Shown here: positions 1 through 10,810 of the stretch, piece by piece | How positions within the stretch are numbered: position 1 is the first letter of the stretch | Layout of the letters: every line of letters begins with the position of its first letter | Assembly (NCBI GenBank): GCA_022578605.1 | Contig: MU394056.1 | Location: 1-64,000, forward strand | Source: Camillea tinctor | Taxonomy: Eukaryota > Ascomycota > Sordariomycetes > Xylariales > Xylariaceae | Direction: 5' to 3' | Length of the DNA stretch: 64,000 nucleotides | Made by a program: the position numbers and the translations under genes | Notes under the pieces: model-generated | Told to the model about the DNA's origin: nothing | The model's input: only the letters and a program-made list of their open reading frames with translations | Databases searched by the model: none

Positions 1-2343
1 TTAAAATATTAAAATAAATTAATAATAATTAGCTTAAAAAAATTAAAAAAATATAAAATCGCTATAATAAAATTTTAAAATTTATTAATTTATATTTAAA
101 AATTTATAAATAAATTTTTACTTAATTATAAATACTATTATAAAGCTTTTATTAACAATATTATTATTTTTTTTAATATTAAAAAAAACATTTTAAATAC
201 TTATATATTATACTTAGTTTTTTTTAAGAAAAAAAAGTTTTTATATTATTTAAAAAAACTTTTTTTACGTATTTATTTATTATTTTATTAAACTTTAAAG
301 TAAATACCTTTAAATTTTTTATAACGAAAAATAAACTTAAAGCATTTTATAAACTAACTTTTTTTAAATAATTAAAAAAATTAAAATAGTATTTAAGTGC
401 TTTTAAATTTTTTAAAAGCTTTATTTTTTATTATGCATAATTAACAAAGTTATTATAAAAAAAAACAGCTTTTTTTATAGCTAAACATAAAAAAAAAAGC
501 TTTTTATAAATAATAATAAAAAAAAATAGCTTATATTAAGTTTATATATTATAAGCTTACTTTAATAAAACTTAAATTGTTTAAAAATTTTTAAAATATA
601 ATATATTAAAATTTAATAATTTATTACTATAATTTTAATAAAACTTTATTTATATAAATAAACAGTTTAATTTATAAAAAATTTAAAATTATGCTTTTTT
701 ACGTTAAAAATAATTATAAATAAGTATTTAAAACTTTTATTTTAAAATTAATAATTTAACTAATAATATTTTTAAATAAATATTTTTTATAAATTAAAAC
801 TAAGTATAAATTATTAAAATTAAAAATAACTTGCATTATTTAAATTATTAAAAAACTATATATTATAATTAAAGCAAATTGTTTATTAATAATAATTTTT
901 ACTAATTATTTTATAATTAAAAATATTTTAAACTAAACATTATTTAATATTACGTTAATAAATAAATTTAATATAAAGCTAATAAATGTTTTTATTTACT
1001 TTTTTTATTATAAGTTTTAAGTTTATTATTTTTTTAAACGTTTTTTTTATGTTTTTAACGCTTTAAGCAAATTATATACAATTAATAATAAATATAATGT
1101 AAAAAATATTTTAAAAAAAACTAATAAAAAGCTTATTTTTAATTAAATATATATAGTTAAAAACAATAAAGTTATTATAAATAAAAATATAATAATAAAG
1201 TTTATTAAAAAATATATAAATAATTTAAAATATTAAAATATAATTATTGCATTAAAAAAAAGTTTTAACAAAAACGTTAAATCTTTTTTAAAGCTTAGTT
1301 ATTTTTTTAATATTTATAAAAAACTTTTATATAATATTAATTAATAAAAAAATAATTATTTTTACGTACTTAAATTTATAATTAAAAAAGTTTTAATATT
1401 AACTTATAATAATAAATATTATTTTAATATAAACAAAATAATAAAAAAATTAAAAAAATATACTATTTAAAAAAAAATAAAGCTAATTAAGTAGTATATT
1501 AAATATTATTTAATTTATAAGCTTTATTATATAAGTTAAAATAAGCTATTTAAAAATTATTAACTAATTAAACTAAATAATTTTAAACTTATAAAAATAA
1601 TTATAATTAATTTTATAATTAAACTTTTTTTTAATTTTTTTATAAGCACTTTATAGCAATTATTAAAACTAAAAAAGTATAAATTATATTTTAACGCTTT
1701 AATAATAAGTATTTATATTATATTAAAGTAATTTTTATTTATATTTAAAAACGTGCGCTATATAGTAAAAAACTAAATAAAAACACTAATATAATAACTA
1801 TTACTATTTAATTAAAAAATGTTTAATAAAATTATTTTAAATTAAAACTGTAAATTTACTTTAAAATTTTAAAAAAAAATGTAAAAAGCGCTTAAAGTAT
1901 AACTTTTAATAATAATAGCTTATTACTTTTAAGCAAATAAACTATTTAAAAAAAAAATTAAACAGTTAAAATAACTATTAAATATTATTATTTTAAAAAT
2001 TTAAAAAACAATTAAGTAAAATTATTACTTAAACTATAGTAAAATTTAAATATAGCGTATTTAAAAATAATTTAATTATTTTTTTATAAATAACTTTTTA
2101 ATTATTATTTGTTAAAACTTAATAACATTTTAATTAAAAATAATATAAAATTTTAGCTATTTAAAAAAACATTTATGCAAAAATACAAAATTAACAATAA
2201 ATTTTATTACTATTAAAGCTAAGTAAATTTATAATTAAAAATATTATTTAGTTAAATTTAATAAAAAAAATTAAGTTTATTTAAAATTATATTAAAAATA
2301 TTATTTATTTAAAAAGCTAGCTTAAAAATTTTTTTAACAACGC

Positions 2344-2690
2344 ATAAGTTTATAAAAAATTAAAAAAAAAGTAAAATAATTAGCATATAAATTAAAATTA
2401 CTTAAAACTATAAAAATTTACTTAATAATTTTAATTACTTAACTATTTAAAAAACTTAATAAAAAAGATTTTTTTTATTAAATAGTACTATTTTTTAAAC
2501 CGATTAAAAACAATTAAAAAAACTTTAAAAAAGCAAGAAAATTTTTCGAAATTAAGACTATTATAAAACATTATATAAGTTAAAGAAATTTTAAGTATTT
2601 AATAAAATAAAAAAGCTATAGTTATAAAAATAATTAATAAAAGTTAAAATAATAACTAAAAAATGTTAAAAAACTAATAAAAAAGTATTA
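2344..2690 (+). mobile_element. Relic of a chromodomain Ty3/gypsy (chromovirus) pol 3' end
   Basis: One + frame (codons starting at 2383, 2596 and so on) still reads as the end of a chromovirus integrase if TAA is taken as a mutated tryptophan codon. Around 2383-2436 it gives AYKLKL followed by KIYLI, the familiar 'AYRLELP...IHPVF' segment. Around 2551-2690 it gives IKTIIKHYIS, then YLIK*KSYS (2596-2622) and LKNVKKLIKKY, matching chromodomain spacing. Stops replace the expected tryptophans at 2608 and 2635-2640. Chromovirus chromodomains lie at the C-terminus of integrase, so the rest of pol should lie to the left. I could not place reverse transcriptase or the LTRs with confidence. The element is dead. 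Confidence 0.7.
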
Positions 2691-2974
2691 AAAACATTAA
2701 TTAAAAAAAAACTTATATTGCTATAAAAAAAAGTATTTAAAGTAAAAAAAAGTTATAGTTAACTTTTTAAAAAAAATTAAAATAAAAGTTTATTAGCTAA
2801 AAATAAATAGCTATAAAAAAAACCACGAAAAAAGCTTAAAAAAGTTTAAAATAATGTTTAATAAAAGCATTAAAATTTTTTATTATAGCTAGCATTTAAT
2901 GCAATTACTATATATTAAAAGGTACATAGTACCTTATATAAATAAAATAAAATAAAAATTAATATTAGCATTAG

Positions 2975-3059
2975 TAAATAAAATAAAAAAATAGCAACAT
3001 TTAATGTGCAATGCAGCTGCATATTTAATGTTGCATTTTTTCATTTTTTTACTTATTTA
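2975..3059. repeat. Imperfect inverted repeat with GC-bearing centre
   Basis: The sequence TAGCAACATTTAATGTGCA is mirrored by ATATTTAATGTTGCA around a CAGCTG centre near 3014-3019. The symmetry continues outward through A-rich and T-rich arms of about 40 bases each, with mismatches. A second short palindrome, GGTACATAGTACC, lies at 2921-2933. These are among the few places in the block that keep G and C. The pattern could be a MITE-like insertion or an element end. No coding capacity. Confidence 0.6.
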
Positions 3060-3470
3060 TAATACTACTTTATACTGCTACATTTTGCATTAAAAGGGTT
3101 TATAAATATATTATTTTATTATTAAATAAATAATATATTTTTATTTTATTTATTTATAATTTATTAATATATTAAAGTTTTTTTTAAAAATAATAAATAA
3201 TAAATAAAAACTATTTTATTTATTAAATTTATTATAAAATACTTAAATTATTAAATAATTAAAAGTTATTAAAAAAGCTTAAATTTACTATAAATTAAAG
3301 TTAAATTTATTATTAATATGCTTTTATAAGCATATATATATATGTATGTAATAAGGAAAAAATATAATAATAAAAATAATAAAGGTTAAAAACTCGTATA
3401 TTTAAATGTTTTTTAAAGGAACTATTTAATTAAAAGGTTAAAAGCGTTGTTAACTTTTTTATAATCTTTT

Positions 3471-3526
3471 TATATAAAATAATTAAGGCTATATAAAATA
3501 ATTAAAGCCATTAAAATAATTAAAGC
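3471..3526. repeat. Three tandem copies of a 17-20 bp AT-rich unit
   Basis: The unit TATATAAAATAATTAAGGC is followed by two near copies ending AAAGCC and AAAGC, at 3471-3489, 3490-3509 and 3510-3526. It is a minor tandem array inside the AT-rich block, with no evident function. Confidence 0.6.
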
Positions 3527-3720
3527 TATAAAGCTTTTAATTATTATTACTTATAATATAACTAACATTTATAATAAAAAAATAATTATTATAATAAAAG
3601 CTTAATTTTTATTTTTATATATAATATAATTAATAAATTATTTATATAAACCTTTATAACTGTTATTAATTTAATTTATTAATTATTATCTTAAAAATAT
3701 ATTTAATTCTTAGTTATATT

Positions 3721-4796
3721 TAAGTATTTAAACCCTCATTATAACATTGGCCCACATTGGGTAACCTGTGATAAACATTGATGCTTTAGGTTAAACGCAT
3801 ATACAAATGGCCAATAGCTAATTCCAACTAGTTTATACCTAGAATAAAGTACCAAACAATGAAAAAGACAATAAAGGTAAGTGTAAGAATCAGTATCACA
3901 TACATCAACCCATTTTAGTTAGCATAAGACAAGTGTGAGGAATCAGGATGAAGTGCATTAATCCAAAATAGGGTCTAGCAAGGGGGTGGAAAACCAGATA
4001 CACATGTATATAGTGTAATAACATAGTGTCGTATAGTGGGGGATAACCTCATATTCCACCGGTCATAGATAGTCGTGCCATTTCTATAGTGTACGATCGG
4101 CTTCATCTCTGCTAGTTTAGGTTATTTCGTGTCCTGTGCAATCGGTGTTGCGCGTAGGATCGGTTCCTCGCGCACCAACTTGACCCCTATTTCCGTTGTA
4201 TCCGTGGATCTCAAAAGGCCAGGAAGGATAACGGACGGCGAACTCACGCGAGCTCTAATGGAACAGTGGATTGAAGGAGTAGGCCATTGGTAGATTTAGG
4301 AGCCGGTCCGGCAAAGTCAAATTTCAGGCCGACTCGGGTCATGTATCTGAGTAAGATGAGGCCACGGTGCCGTTTATATAATTCTCGGATATCGTGACTT
4401 TTAGATAGGGAAGTCCTTGCTATCTTGCCCGTATCAATCCGATTGACAAATTTCAGAATTCAGAATGGTTCTCCCATCGTCCTCCATCGCCCTTAAAGAG
4501 CATGCTGTGTTTCAATCTCTTAGGGGCTATCCCCCCTTTTATAAAGAAGGTATTTAGCAAATGCTTCTTAAAGCACGAAATGATTTAAAGGGTCATTTTA
4601 ATAAGCGAATTACGAAAATAAATAATAGCTACAGGTTATGCAGGTAGATACATATATCAACCGTTATTCCCAGGTCCTTATTATCGTATGGATTTGTATT
4701 GCCTTTGTATATGCATATGAAAGATGCCAAAAGATGGTTATGACCATGACTTGGAGTGCAAGAGGTAACTAGCCTAATCATAGCCTTTGTTAAAAA
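3721..4796. other. Intergenic transition zone
   Basis: Composition returns to normal here. I see no open frame, RNA gene or repeat I can name. It lies downstream of the DUF7708 gene, so the proximal part probably includes that gene's 3' UTR. Confidence 0.5.
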
Positions 4797-7159
4797 CTAC
4801 CTGTTCGCCCACGAGTTGTTCCGATTCAAACCCCATGAAACGTCTTTCGAGTCGAGGGTCTCGAATACCATCGTCTCAGCAGCTTGAAGCTGCTTTCGAA
4901 GGCAGGCGGACCGGCCAGTTGTAGTCAGCAGAACCCTTAGCTTAGTACCTCTCATTGCTTCGATGAATTCCTCCAAATAGTTGGAAGTGCTGCGGTCATC
5001 GATCCACTGGAAACCATCGATGACACAAAGTAGCACATCTGGCATGAGCGGAAGTAGGTCATGAAAGAGATGTAACATTTCTGACCAACACATGATAGAC
5101 CCATCGATGAGCTTGAGTCGACTCGATGAAAAGTCCGCCTGGGTTTCGAATCTTGGGAGCAGGAGCTCTGCCATCTGTCGTAGCAGTCCACACATCAAGC
5201 TCACGCATGCCTGGGCTTCCCGTGTTTCGTTTCCGCCCCTGAGTCGCTCTCTCCGACGCAGCTCGCAGCAACTATCTCGAGGTCATATGTCAGCTATAAC
5301 ATATCCGAAGGCTTTTCATCTTCTTCTAACCCCAAGGTAATACCCAGGAGAACTTACTAGGATATAACAGGTATCCCAGTCTGCTCCGCTAACTCTACTA
5401 CATGATTCGCTATCATAGTGATCGGGTTATCGGCATCATCGGTCTCTGTTGGCGTACCCTCAAGCCATAGAAAGCGAGAGGAGTCATCTTTCATCCAGTC
5501 ACCTAGGCGCCTTAGAGTCTCGGGGGTCACATTCACAAGGCCCGAGGGGTCGATCTGCAAACGCACACGATCACGGTAGAAAAAGTCTTCTAGATGCTGA
5601 GAGTTGAGCAGTACATCTTCCGATGCCCATACAGACATTGCTGATGATATGTCTCGGGAGGCTCTTCTTTCCATGTTCATTGCTTGGTCCAGGTTCGCCA
5701 TAGCTTGAAGAAACGGAAATCCTGGAGGGAGATCTGTGGTCAAATGAGTAAGTTATCACATGAGTGAGTAGGTATAGACAGTCATGGAGATTCCAGAAAA
5801 GGGGGAGAGTTCTCACTGCTGTCTATGGAACGCATGTCTCCAATCCAAACCATGGCCTTATCTTGAAGCATACTCATGAGTTGACCAGCCAGTTGCTTGT
5901 AGTGTTGACTATCTTCTCTTAGTAGCTGCCTCTCTTTTCGTCCTTCCAAGAGCTCTCTTTCGATTCTTTCTGCATAGTATGTCATCTCCGCACGGTGTCG
6001 CTCTTCTCCAGTCAAGCCGAGTCTGACATCTCGTGCTAAGTCCTCGAGGGTAAGTCTAGTGTCCCTCTGCTCTGCTCGAGAACTTTGAGCTGCTAGGTTA
6101 CGAATCATGTCGGATTTATGTTTGATTGTCGCGATCTGGCCTTCGAACTTCTGGTAAAAGTTTTCGTTGAAAGAATCGAGCAATCTTTTCCGTCTTTTCT
6201 CAGTAATCCAATCCATAACGTCTGACAGAAATATGAAGATGTGGGCATAAAAGTCCGCGATAACCTGCATCATCGCTTTCGTCCTAAATAACTCGAGTTC
6301 CGTTCTACAATCCACGACATACTCGCTGATGGTGCATAAGGCTTCCGACAATCCCTCAGCGATGCGTTCATGGTTCACACTAGCCTTGTGACTAGTTAGT
6401 GACGAGTTTCGTGGTTATTGCTGTTGACATATTCACCTGAATAATTACGTTTAGGGTGCCGGCGAATATGGACACATACTCACTACCCTGGGGGATAAGT
6501 TCCAGCATCGATTTGTGCGAATCAACCGTACCGCAGAACTTGTGAAAATGTTTCACTACAACATTGGGAGTCAGAGCCCCTTCACTTATGATATCGTGTC
6601 TCAGGAGTCATAATTCACACAGTTGGTCATGGTAGCCAATTTTCACCTCCAAGACAAGTCAAAAGGGGGTATAAATGACTCTGAAATTCACTTACTCACT
6701 TTCCCACGGCGACTATTGTCCTTCTTAGTTTGAGCTGTTGCTGCGATCTCCTTAATAAGTTCGACGACACCTTCCATAGTCGGCTCAGACCGTGCTAAGT
6801 TCAATCGATCATTGCCAGAACTATTGACGAGGAATGACCCCCACTTCTCACACAATTTATTTGATTCGACTGCTATTACCCTTGTCATTGGGTCCCTATT
6901 TTGCACTCATTATTAGGATATCTCTAGGTAGTCAAACAACTGAAGATTCCTAGACATACTGTTCCATCCCTTCCGGCTCCCAGGTCTCAAAGAACTTTCT
7001 CCATGGATTCGACACATCCCTCGGGTCAGGTTTGTCGCGAGTTAACACTTGGCCCAAGACTTGCGCGTTGCTGCCATAAGGCAGCCTACCCTCGACATCA
7101 CCGCTATACATTCGTACGAGCCTCCGGGAATCCCGAGCATCGTCGATGACGCTGGCCAT
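4797..7159 (-). CDS. DUF7708 NLR-like protein with degenerate P-loop NTPase region
   Basis: Six exons (7159-6960, 6895-6696, 6555-6437, 6384-5817, 5733-5358, 5271-4797) encode 645 residues. Introns are 52-140 nt with GT...AG ends and phases agree at every junction. Residues about 134-300 are the DUF7708 domain (HKFCGTVDSHKSM, NHERIAEGLSEALCTISE), followed by a helical, charged, probably coiled-coil stretch. From about residue 440 comes the segment LWLEGTP, where a P-loop would be expected, but no GxxxxGK[ST] is present. A Walker-B-like strand VLLCVIDGFQWIDD (567-580) and a sensor-like RVLLTTTGRS (600-609) remain. Fungal proteins of this type resemble STAND/NLR receptors; the biological role is unknown. 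It is divergent from the AAA+ gene at 7625 and next to a mutated retroelement. The start is the first ATG in frame, with no alternative seen. Confidence 0.8.
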
Positions 7160-7624
7160 GATGGTAAAGGGATAGAATAAACAGATTGGGATTGAATCAA
7201 TAACAGGTTTCGAAATATGTAGTACGCTTTCTAATTGAGCTTCTTCCGAAGGATACTTGGGTTATAATTGTTGCGACCCTCGGCTAGAATTCGCGTTGAC
7301 TTCTTCAGTAATAAGCCCCCAGGCAACAACAGAGATAACCAATTAGAGGTGTTTCTGCCAGGGCTTGATGATATCTCGTGTATGCTAGTGATGGATCACT
7401 TTGCTTAGATCTAGACCCTAAGGAATTATCTATGCCAACCCCTCTTTTCCCAAGTTGACCAGTGGATGTAAAGTTGGGGGCCATAAATTCAGGCTGAGAT
7501 ATTTAACTGTTCACTTGCTAGCTTTCAGCTGATAGATGAGCATTTGTTAAAACGCCAGTTTCTTATCTTTTCGAGACTTCATCCGAAAATTATTTGCGGT
7601 TCTCGTTCTATACAATTCCTTGTA
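7160..7624. promoter_or_regulatory. Shared intergenic promoter of the divergent DUF7708 / AAA+ pair
   Basis: Only 465 bases separate the two start codons, so both promoters must lie here or overlap. No clear TATA box or factor site was identified. The assignment rests on gene geometry alone. Confidence 0.5.
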
Positions 7625-10034
7625 ATGGACACCAACGAACCTGAGGAGTCCTACTCGTCTATGGACATGCCCAAAGGGCCCTGGATCCGGTATCGCGTAG
7701 AACATCGCAATCGGGAAACTAATGAACTTATCAATTGTCGCGACACAAAAGGTCCAGGTCTAGATGATGATGACGATAGTAAAGATGGAGCAGATGGACC
7801 GGCCTTTGCATTGGTGACAACATACAGGACAGCTCCGTCGGCAGGGAAAGAGAAATCCGAGGCTCTCACTGCAGCCACCTTCGCAGCCAGTTCTCCACCA
7901 TCGTACGCGCTGCATATATATTCCCCGGCTATTATCATTGCGCTGCAAACGGTTGTGCAATACTATCCTTCCCAGGATTTGACTGGTGACATTGTCATCA
8001 AGTGGCCATACCCAATCCTCGTCCATCATTACGACGAGTTAGCTAAGTTCGGGGACGAATCCGCCCGAAAGGATGAGCAAGATCGATGTATAAGGGAGAA
8101 AGGAGCAAAAACTGATATCGATCTGCTTCTCAAATTCCTTGATGACAATATCATGGCAGAAGTCATAGCGGAGAAAGAACGAAATAAGAATGGCTTTTAC
8201 ACTTTCGATTACGCGTGGGTATTTCTAAAGCCTGGGCTGACTCTATTGACCCAATTAGATGATGGTAATGACAAGGATCCTCAAGTCATCCATTCAGTAT
8301 ACGGGGGTGTCTTTGAAAATCCACGGGTGCCTTGGGAAATTAACCACTGGAATCTGCGCTACGATGGTCAATATCTCGGGAGGCACATGACCACTGTTGT
8401 ATTTGCGAAATTCGACGGGCAAGATACGTTTGAGGACTCCAAAGTTGTTGACTTGGAGAAAGAGGATATCCCGGAGGATGTAGCTGCTCAAATCAAATAC
8501 GGCGAGACGTACTGGAAGCTCTTACGGAAACAATGCAGACATTACAAAGGCAAAACACAAAACTTTCCATTTAACGAAGTAAGTCATACTATAGGTACTG
8601 CATTAATTAGGACGAGGCTTACGAGATAACAGATTGATGGCTTGGTTATGGCGGACCTCAAGAGCTATTATACGAACGAGGGTTCCGGGCCCCGTCTACT
8701 TGGGAGGGCGGACTGTCGAAACTGGACTTCGGACTGCAGATGCGCAGTCTGTAAGAGAAAGAATACAGGCAGCGAAAAGAAAGTGGTGGCCTTGTATGAG
8801 GATTATAATATGATTGCAATAGAGACTACGGACACCCTTACACGCCATCAGTATTTTCTGTGCCATTTCGAGATGATGGCATTTGTATTTCGGACGCGAA
8901 CATGGGGTAGGTCCAAAAGAGACAGCACCAGTGAACATTCCATCAAGACATCTAGCTAACCCTAGGGCAGAGCTCTTACATGTTCGTCATTTCTCAGAAC
9001 CAGAGTTCGATGAGGGTCTAATAAACAATCTCGTCATGGATCACCAGAGGAAGAGGACACTGAAATCACTGGCGAAGAGTTTTGCGCGCACCAATAAGCA
9101 CGGAGAAGAGATTAAGAGGGAGCCTTGGGCGGCCGACTTCGTGAAGGGAAAAGGTCACGGTCTAATCTTCCTCCTCCACGGACGGCCAGGAGTTGGTAAG
9201 ACGTGTACAGCTGGTGCGTCCAATTTTGGGTGGTTTGGAATCATAGATCATATATACTGACTCTTTTTGGTGGTCTAGAATGCATCGCAGCATTCACAAA
9301 ACGTCCTCTGATGGTGCTCACGTCCAGCGATATCGGGACACGCCCAGAAGAAGCGGAAGCCAATCTGACCAGGAGCTTCAAGACGGCTAAAAGCTGGGGT
9401 GCGGTGATGTTGATCGACGAAGCCGATGTCTTCATGGAGCGACGGTCGACTACCAATCTCGTTCGGAACAGCTTGGTAGCGGGTTTCCTGCGGGCACTGG
9501 AATTCTACGACGGAATCTTGTTCCTCACGACCAACAGGATCGGGTCTTTTGACGATGCGTTCATCTCGCGGATTCACCTGCAGCTATACTATCCCGACTT
9601 CGACGACGAGCAAAGACGCCTGATTTGGCAGACATTCATAGATAAGTTGACTAAGGAGCGAGGAGATTATATACGCCTTAATATCGATGCTAAGGATTAC
9701 ATACGCGGTGCCGAGATGAGAGCTCTCAAGTGGAATGGCAGAGAGATCAGAAACGGTCAGTCCCTTATCTATAATTGCCTCTCACTCTCTTATCCCTAGT
9801 GAGAACTTATAGTTAACTTTCTGGAAAACAGCCTTCCAAACTGCTGTATCTCTTGCGGAGTATGATGCGGAAAAGGGGGAGGATGGGAGGATCGTCATTA
9901 CAGATGAGCACCTCCGGGCGGTTGTCGAACTCTCAAGGGACTTTAAGAACTATCTGAATGAGCTCCACAAGGGCGACGAAGCCAAGCGGGCCGAGAGGAA
10001 ATATGAGCGCCTGGATTCGTATGGGGACAATTAA
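7625..10034 (+). CDS. AAA+ ATPase with DUF7025-type N-terminal region
   Basis: Five exons (7625-8578, 8633-8906, 8971-9213, 9279-9755, 9832-10034) give 716 residues with matching phases. The N-terminal half resembles the DUF7025 region that precedes the ATPase domain in many filamentous-fungal AAA proteins. The AAA core has Walker A GRPGVGKT (480-487), Walker B AVMLIDEAD (532-540), a sensor-1 strand GILFLTTNR and an arginine-finger-like SRIH. The C-terminal helical part ends in charged residues (KRAERKYERLDSYGDN). The third intron cuts directly after the Walker A segment. Relatives are sometimes annotated as BCS1- or Cdc48-like, but there is no BCS1 N-terminus and no transmembrane segment here. 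The substrate is unknown. The first ATG in the long open frame was taken; weaker upstream starts would add about 27 residues. It is transcribed away from the NLR-like gene. Confidence 0.85.
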
Positions 10035-10810
10035 GTAAGTCAGGGTTTGCAATGTAATGTCATGCGTTAGAAGTTACAATTTGGGATTGATATGTTTGTT
10101 TGAAATCTCATTGTTTGTAGTTCAACTACATAACAGTACTGAGAACGAATTTGGTGTAGAAAAGATACTATAAAGGAGTTCTAGTCTAGTCCGGCCTATC
10201 AATATCCATCTTCTATCAGATGGCTTAGTAATCTTTGTACACTCAACCAAGGTTAGGGACCGATAGAGATCCACAGCAGCTTCGAGGGAGAGGACGATGT
10301 GAATCTAAGGACCCACATATTGAATGCGGGGTGTCCCGCAGTGGGGAAGAGCATTTACCTAAGTACCCAAGTACGGAGTACCGACTGACTACCCAATGAT
10401 GTCAGTGGATTGTTTGGCAATCGATAAGCTTTATGGAGATTAGATAAGATACAGACAAGGTCAATGCAGATAGGATCCATGGAGGGGAGGTGAGGGGTGT
10501 TGCGCCATATGTGGCTGAGTAGATGTTTTCCATTCCAAGGTTGGAAGTCCCCGCCAGGGCTAGACGAGATCCCCAAGACAAGGCTAAAAGATATCAGCCA
10601 CAGTACCAATAGCTTTTGCCTTACCTAACCTTACCTACCTAAAGGTTAATTAACCCTTGCAACGCGCAGCTCAGGTTGCCTGAAGCTCCATTAAACATCA
10701 CCGAATTGTCACCTTGAGCTCCAGATCATTCCCTCTTTTCCCCATACATCATCTTTTCCGACGCCTTTTCCTGAGTTGTCAGTTGTCCTCAAACCCAATA
10801 CATATACACC
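10035..10810. other. Intergenic, includes PRE10 promoter
   Basis: No gene seen. The proximal promoter has TACCTA-type repeats (10620-10640) and a perfect 12-base palindrome GGTTAATTAACC at 10644-10655, about 155 bases before the PRE10 ATG. No canonical proteasome-associated element (GGTGGCAAA) was found. The meaning of the palindrome is not known. Confidence 0.5.

Larger units (their letters stand above)
1..3720. repeat. Extremely AT-rich, RIP-like mutated repeat block
   Basis: By eye only about one base in ten is G or C, and no open frame of gene size exists on either strand. The change to ordinary composition is sharp, near 3720. Up to about 2900 almost every surviving C follows A or G and almost every surviving G precedes T or C, so TpC and GpA are nearly absent. 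CpA is also rarer than CpT. This is the look of a repeat heavily mutated from C to T on both strands, as by repeat-induced point mutation in ascomycetes. Part of it is recognisably a retrotransposon. The 5' side continues beyond the window. A centromeric or subtelomeric position is possible but not shown; no telomere repeat is present. Confidence 0.85.

Noticed and set aside
1021..1080. Possible reverse-transcriptase segment in the AT block
   Set aside because: The NALS-like reading does not keep the spacing of the RT motif; too mutated to call.
6608..6610. In-frame TGA suggesting the DUF7708 gene is a pseudogene
   Set aside because: It lies inside a 140-nt intron (GTAAGT...CTGAC...TGTAG); splicing there joins KV to MKHFHKFCG in frame.
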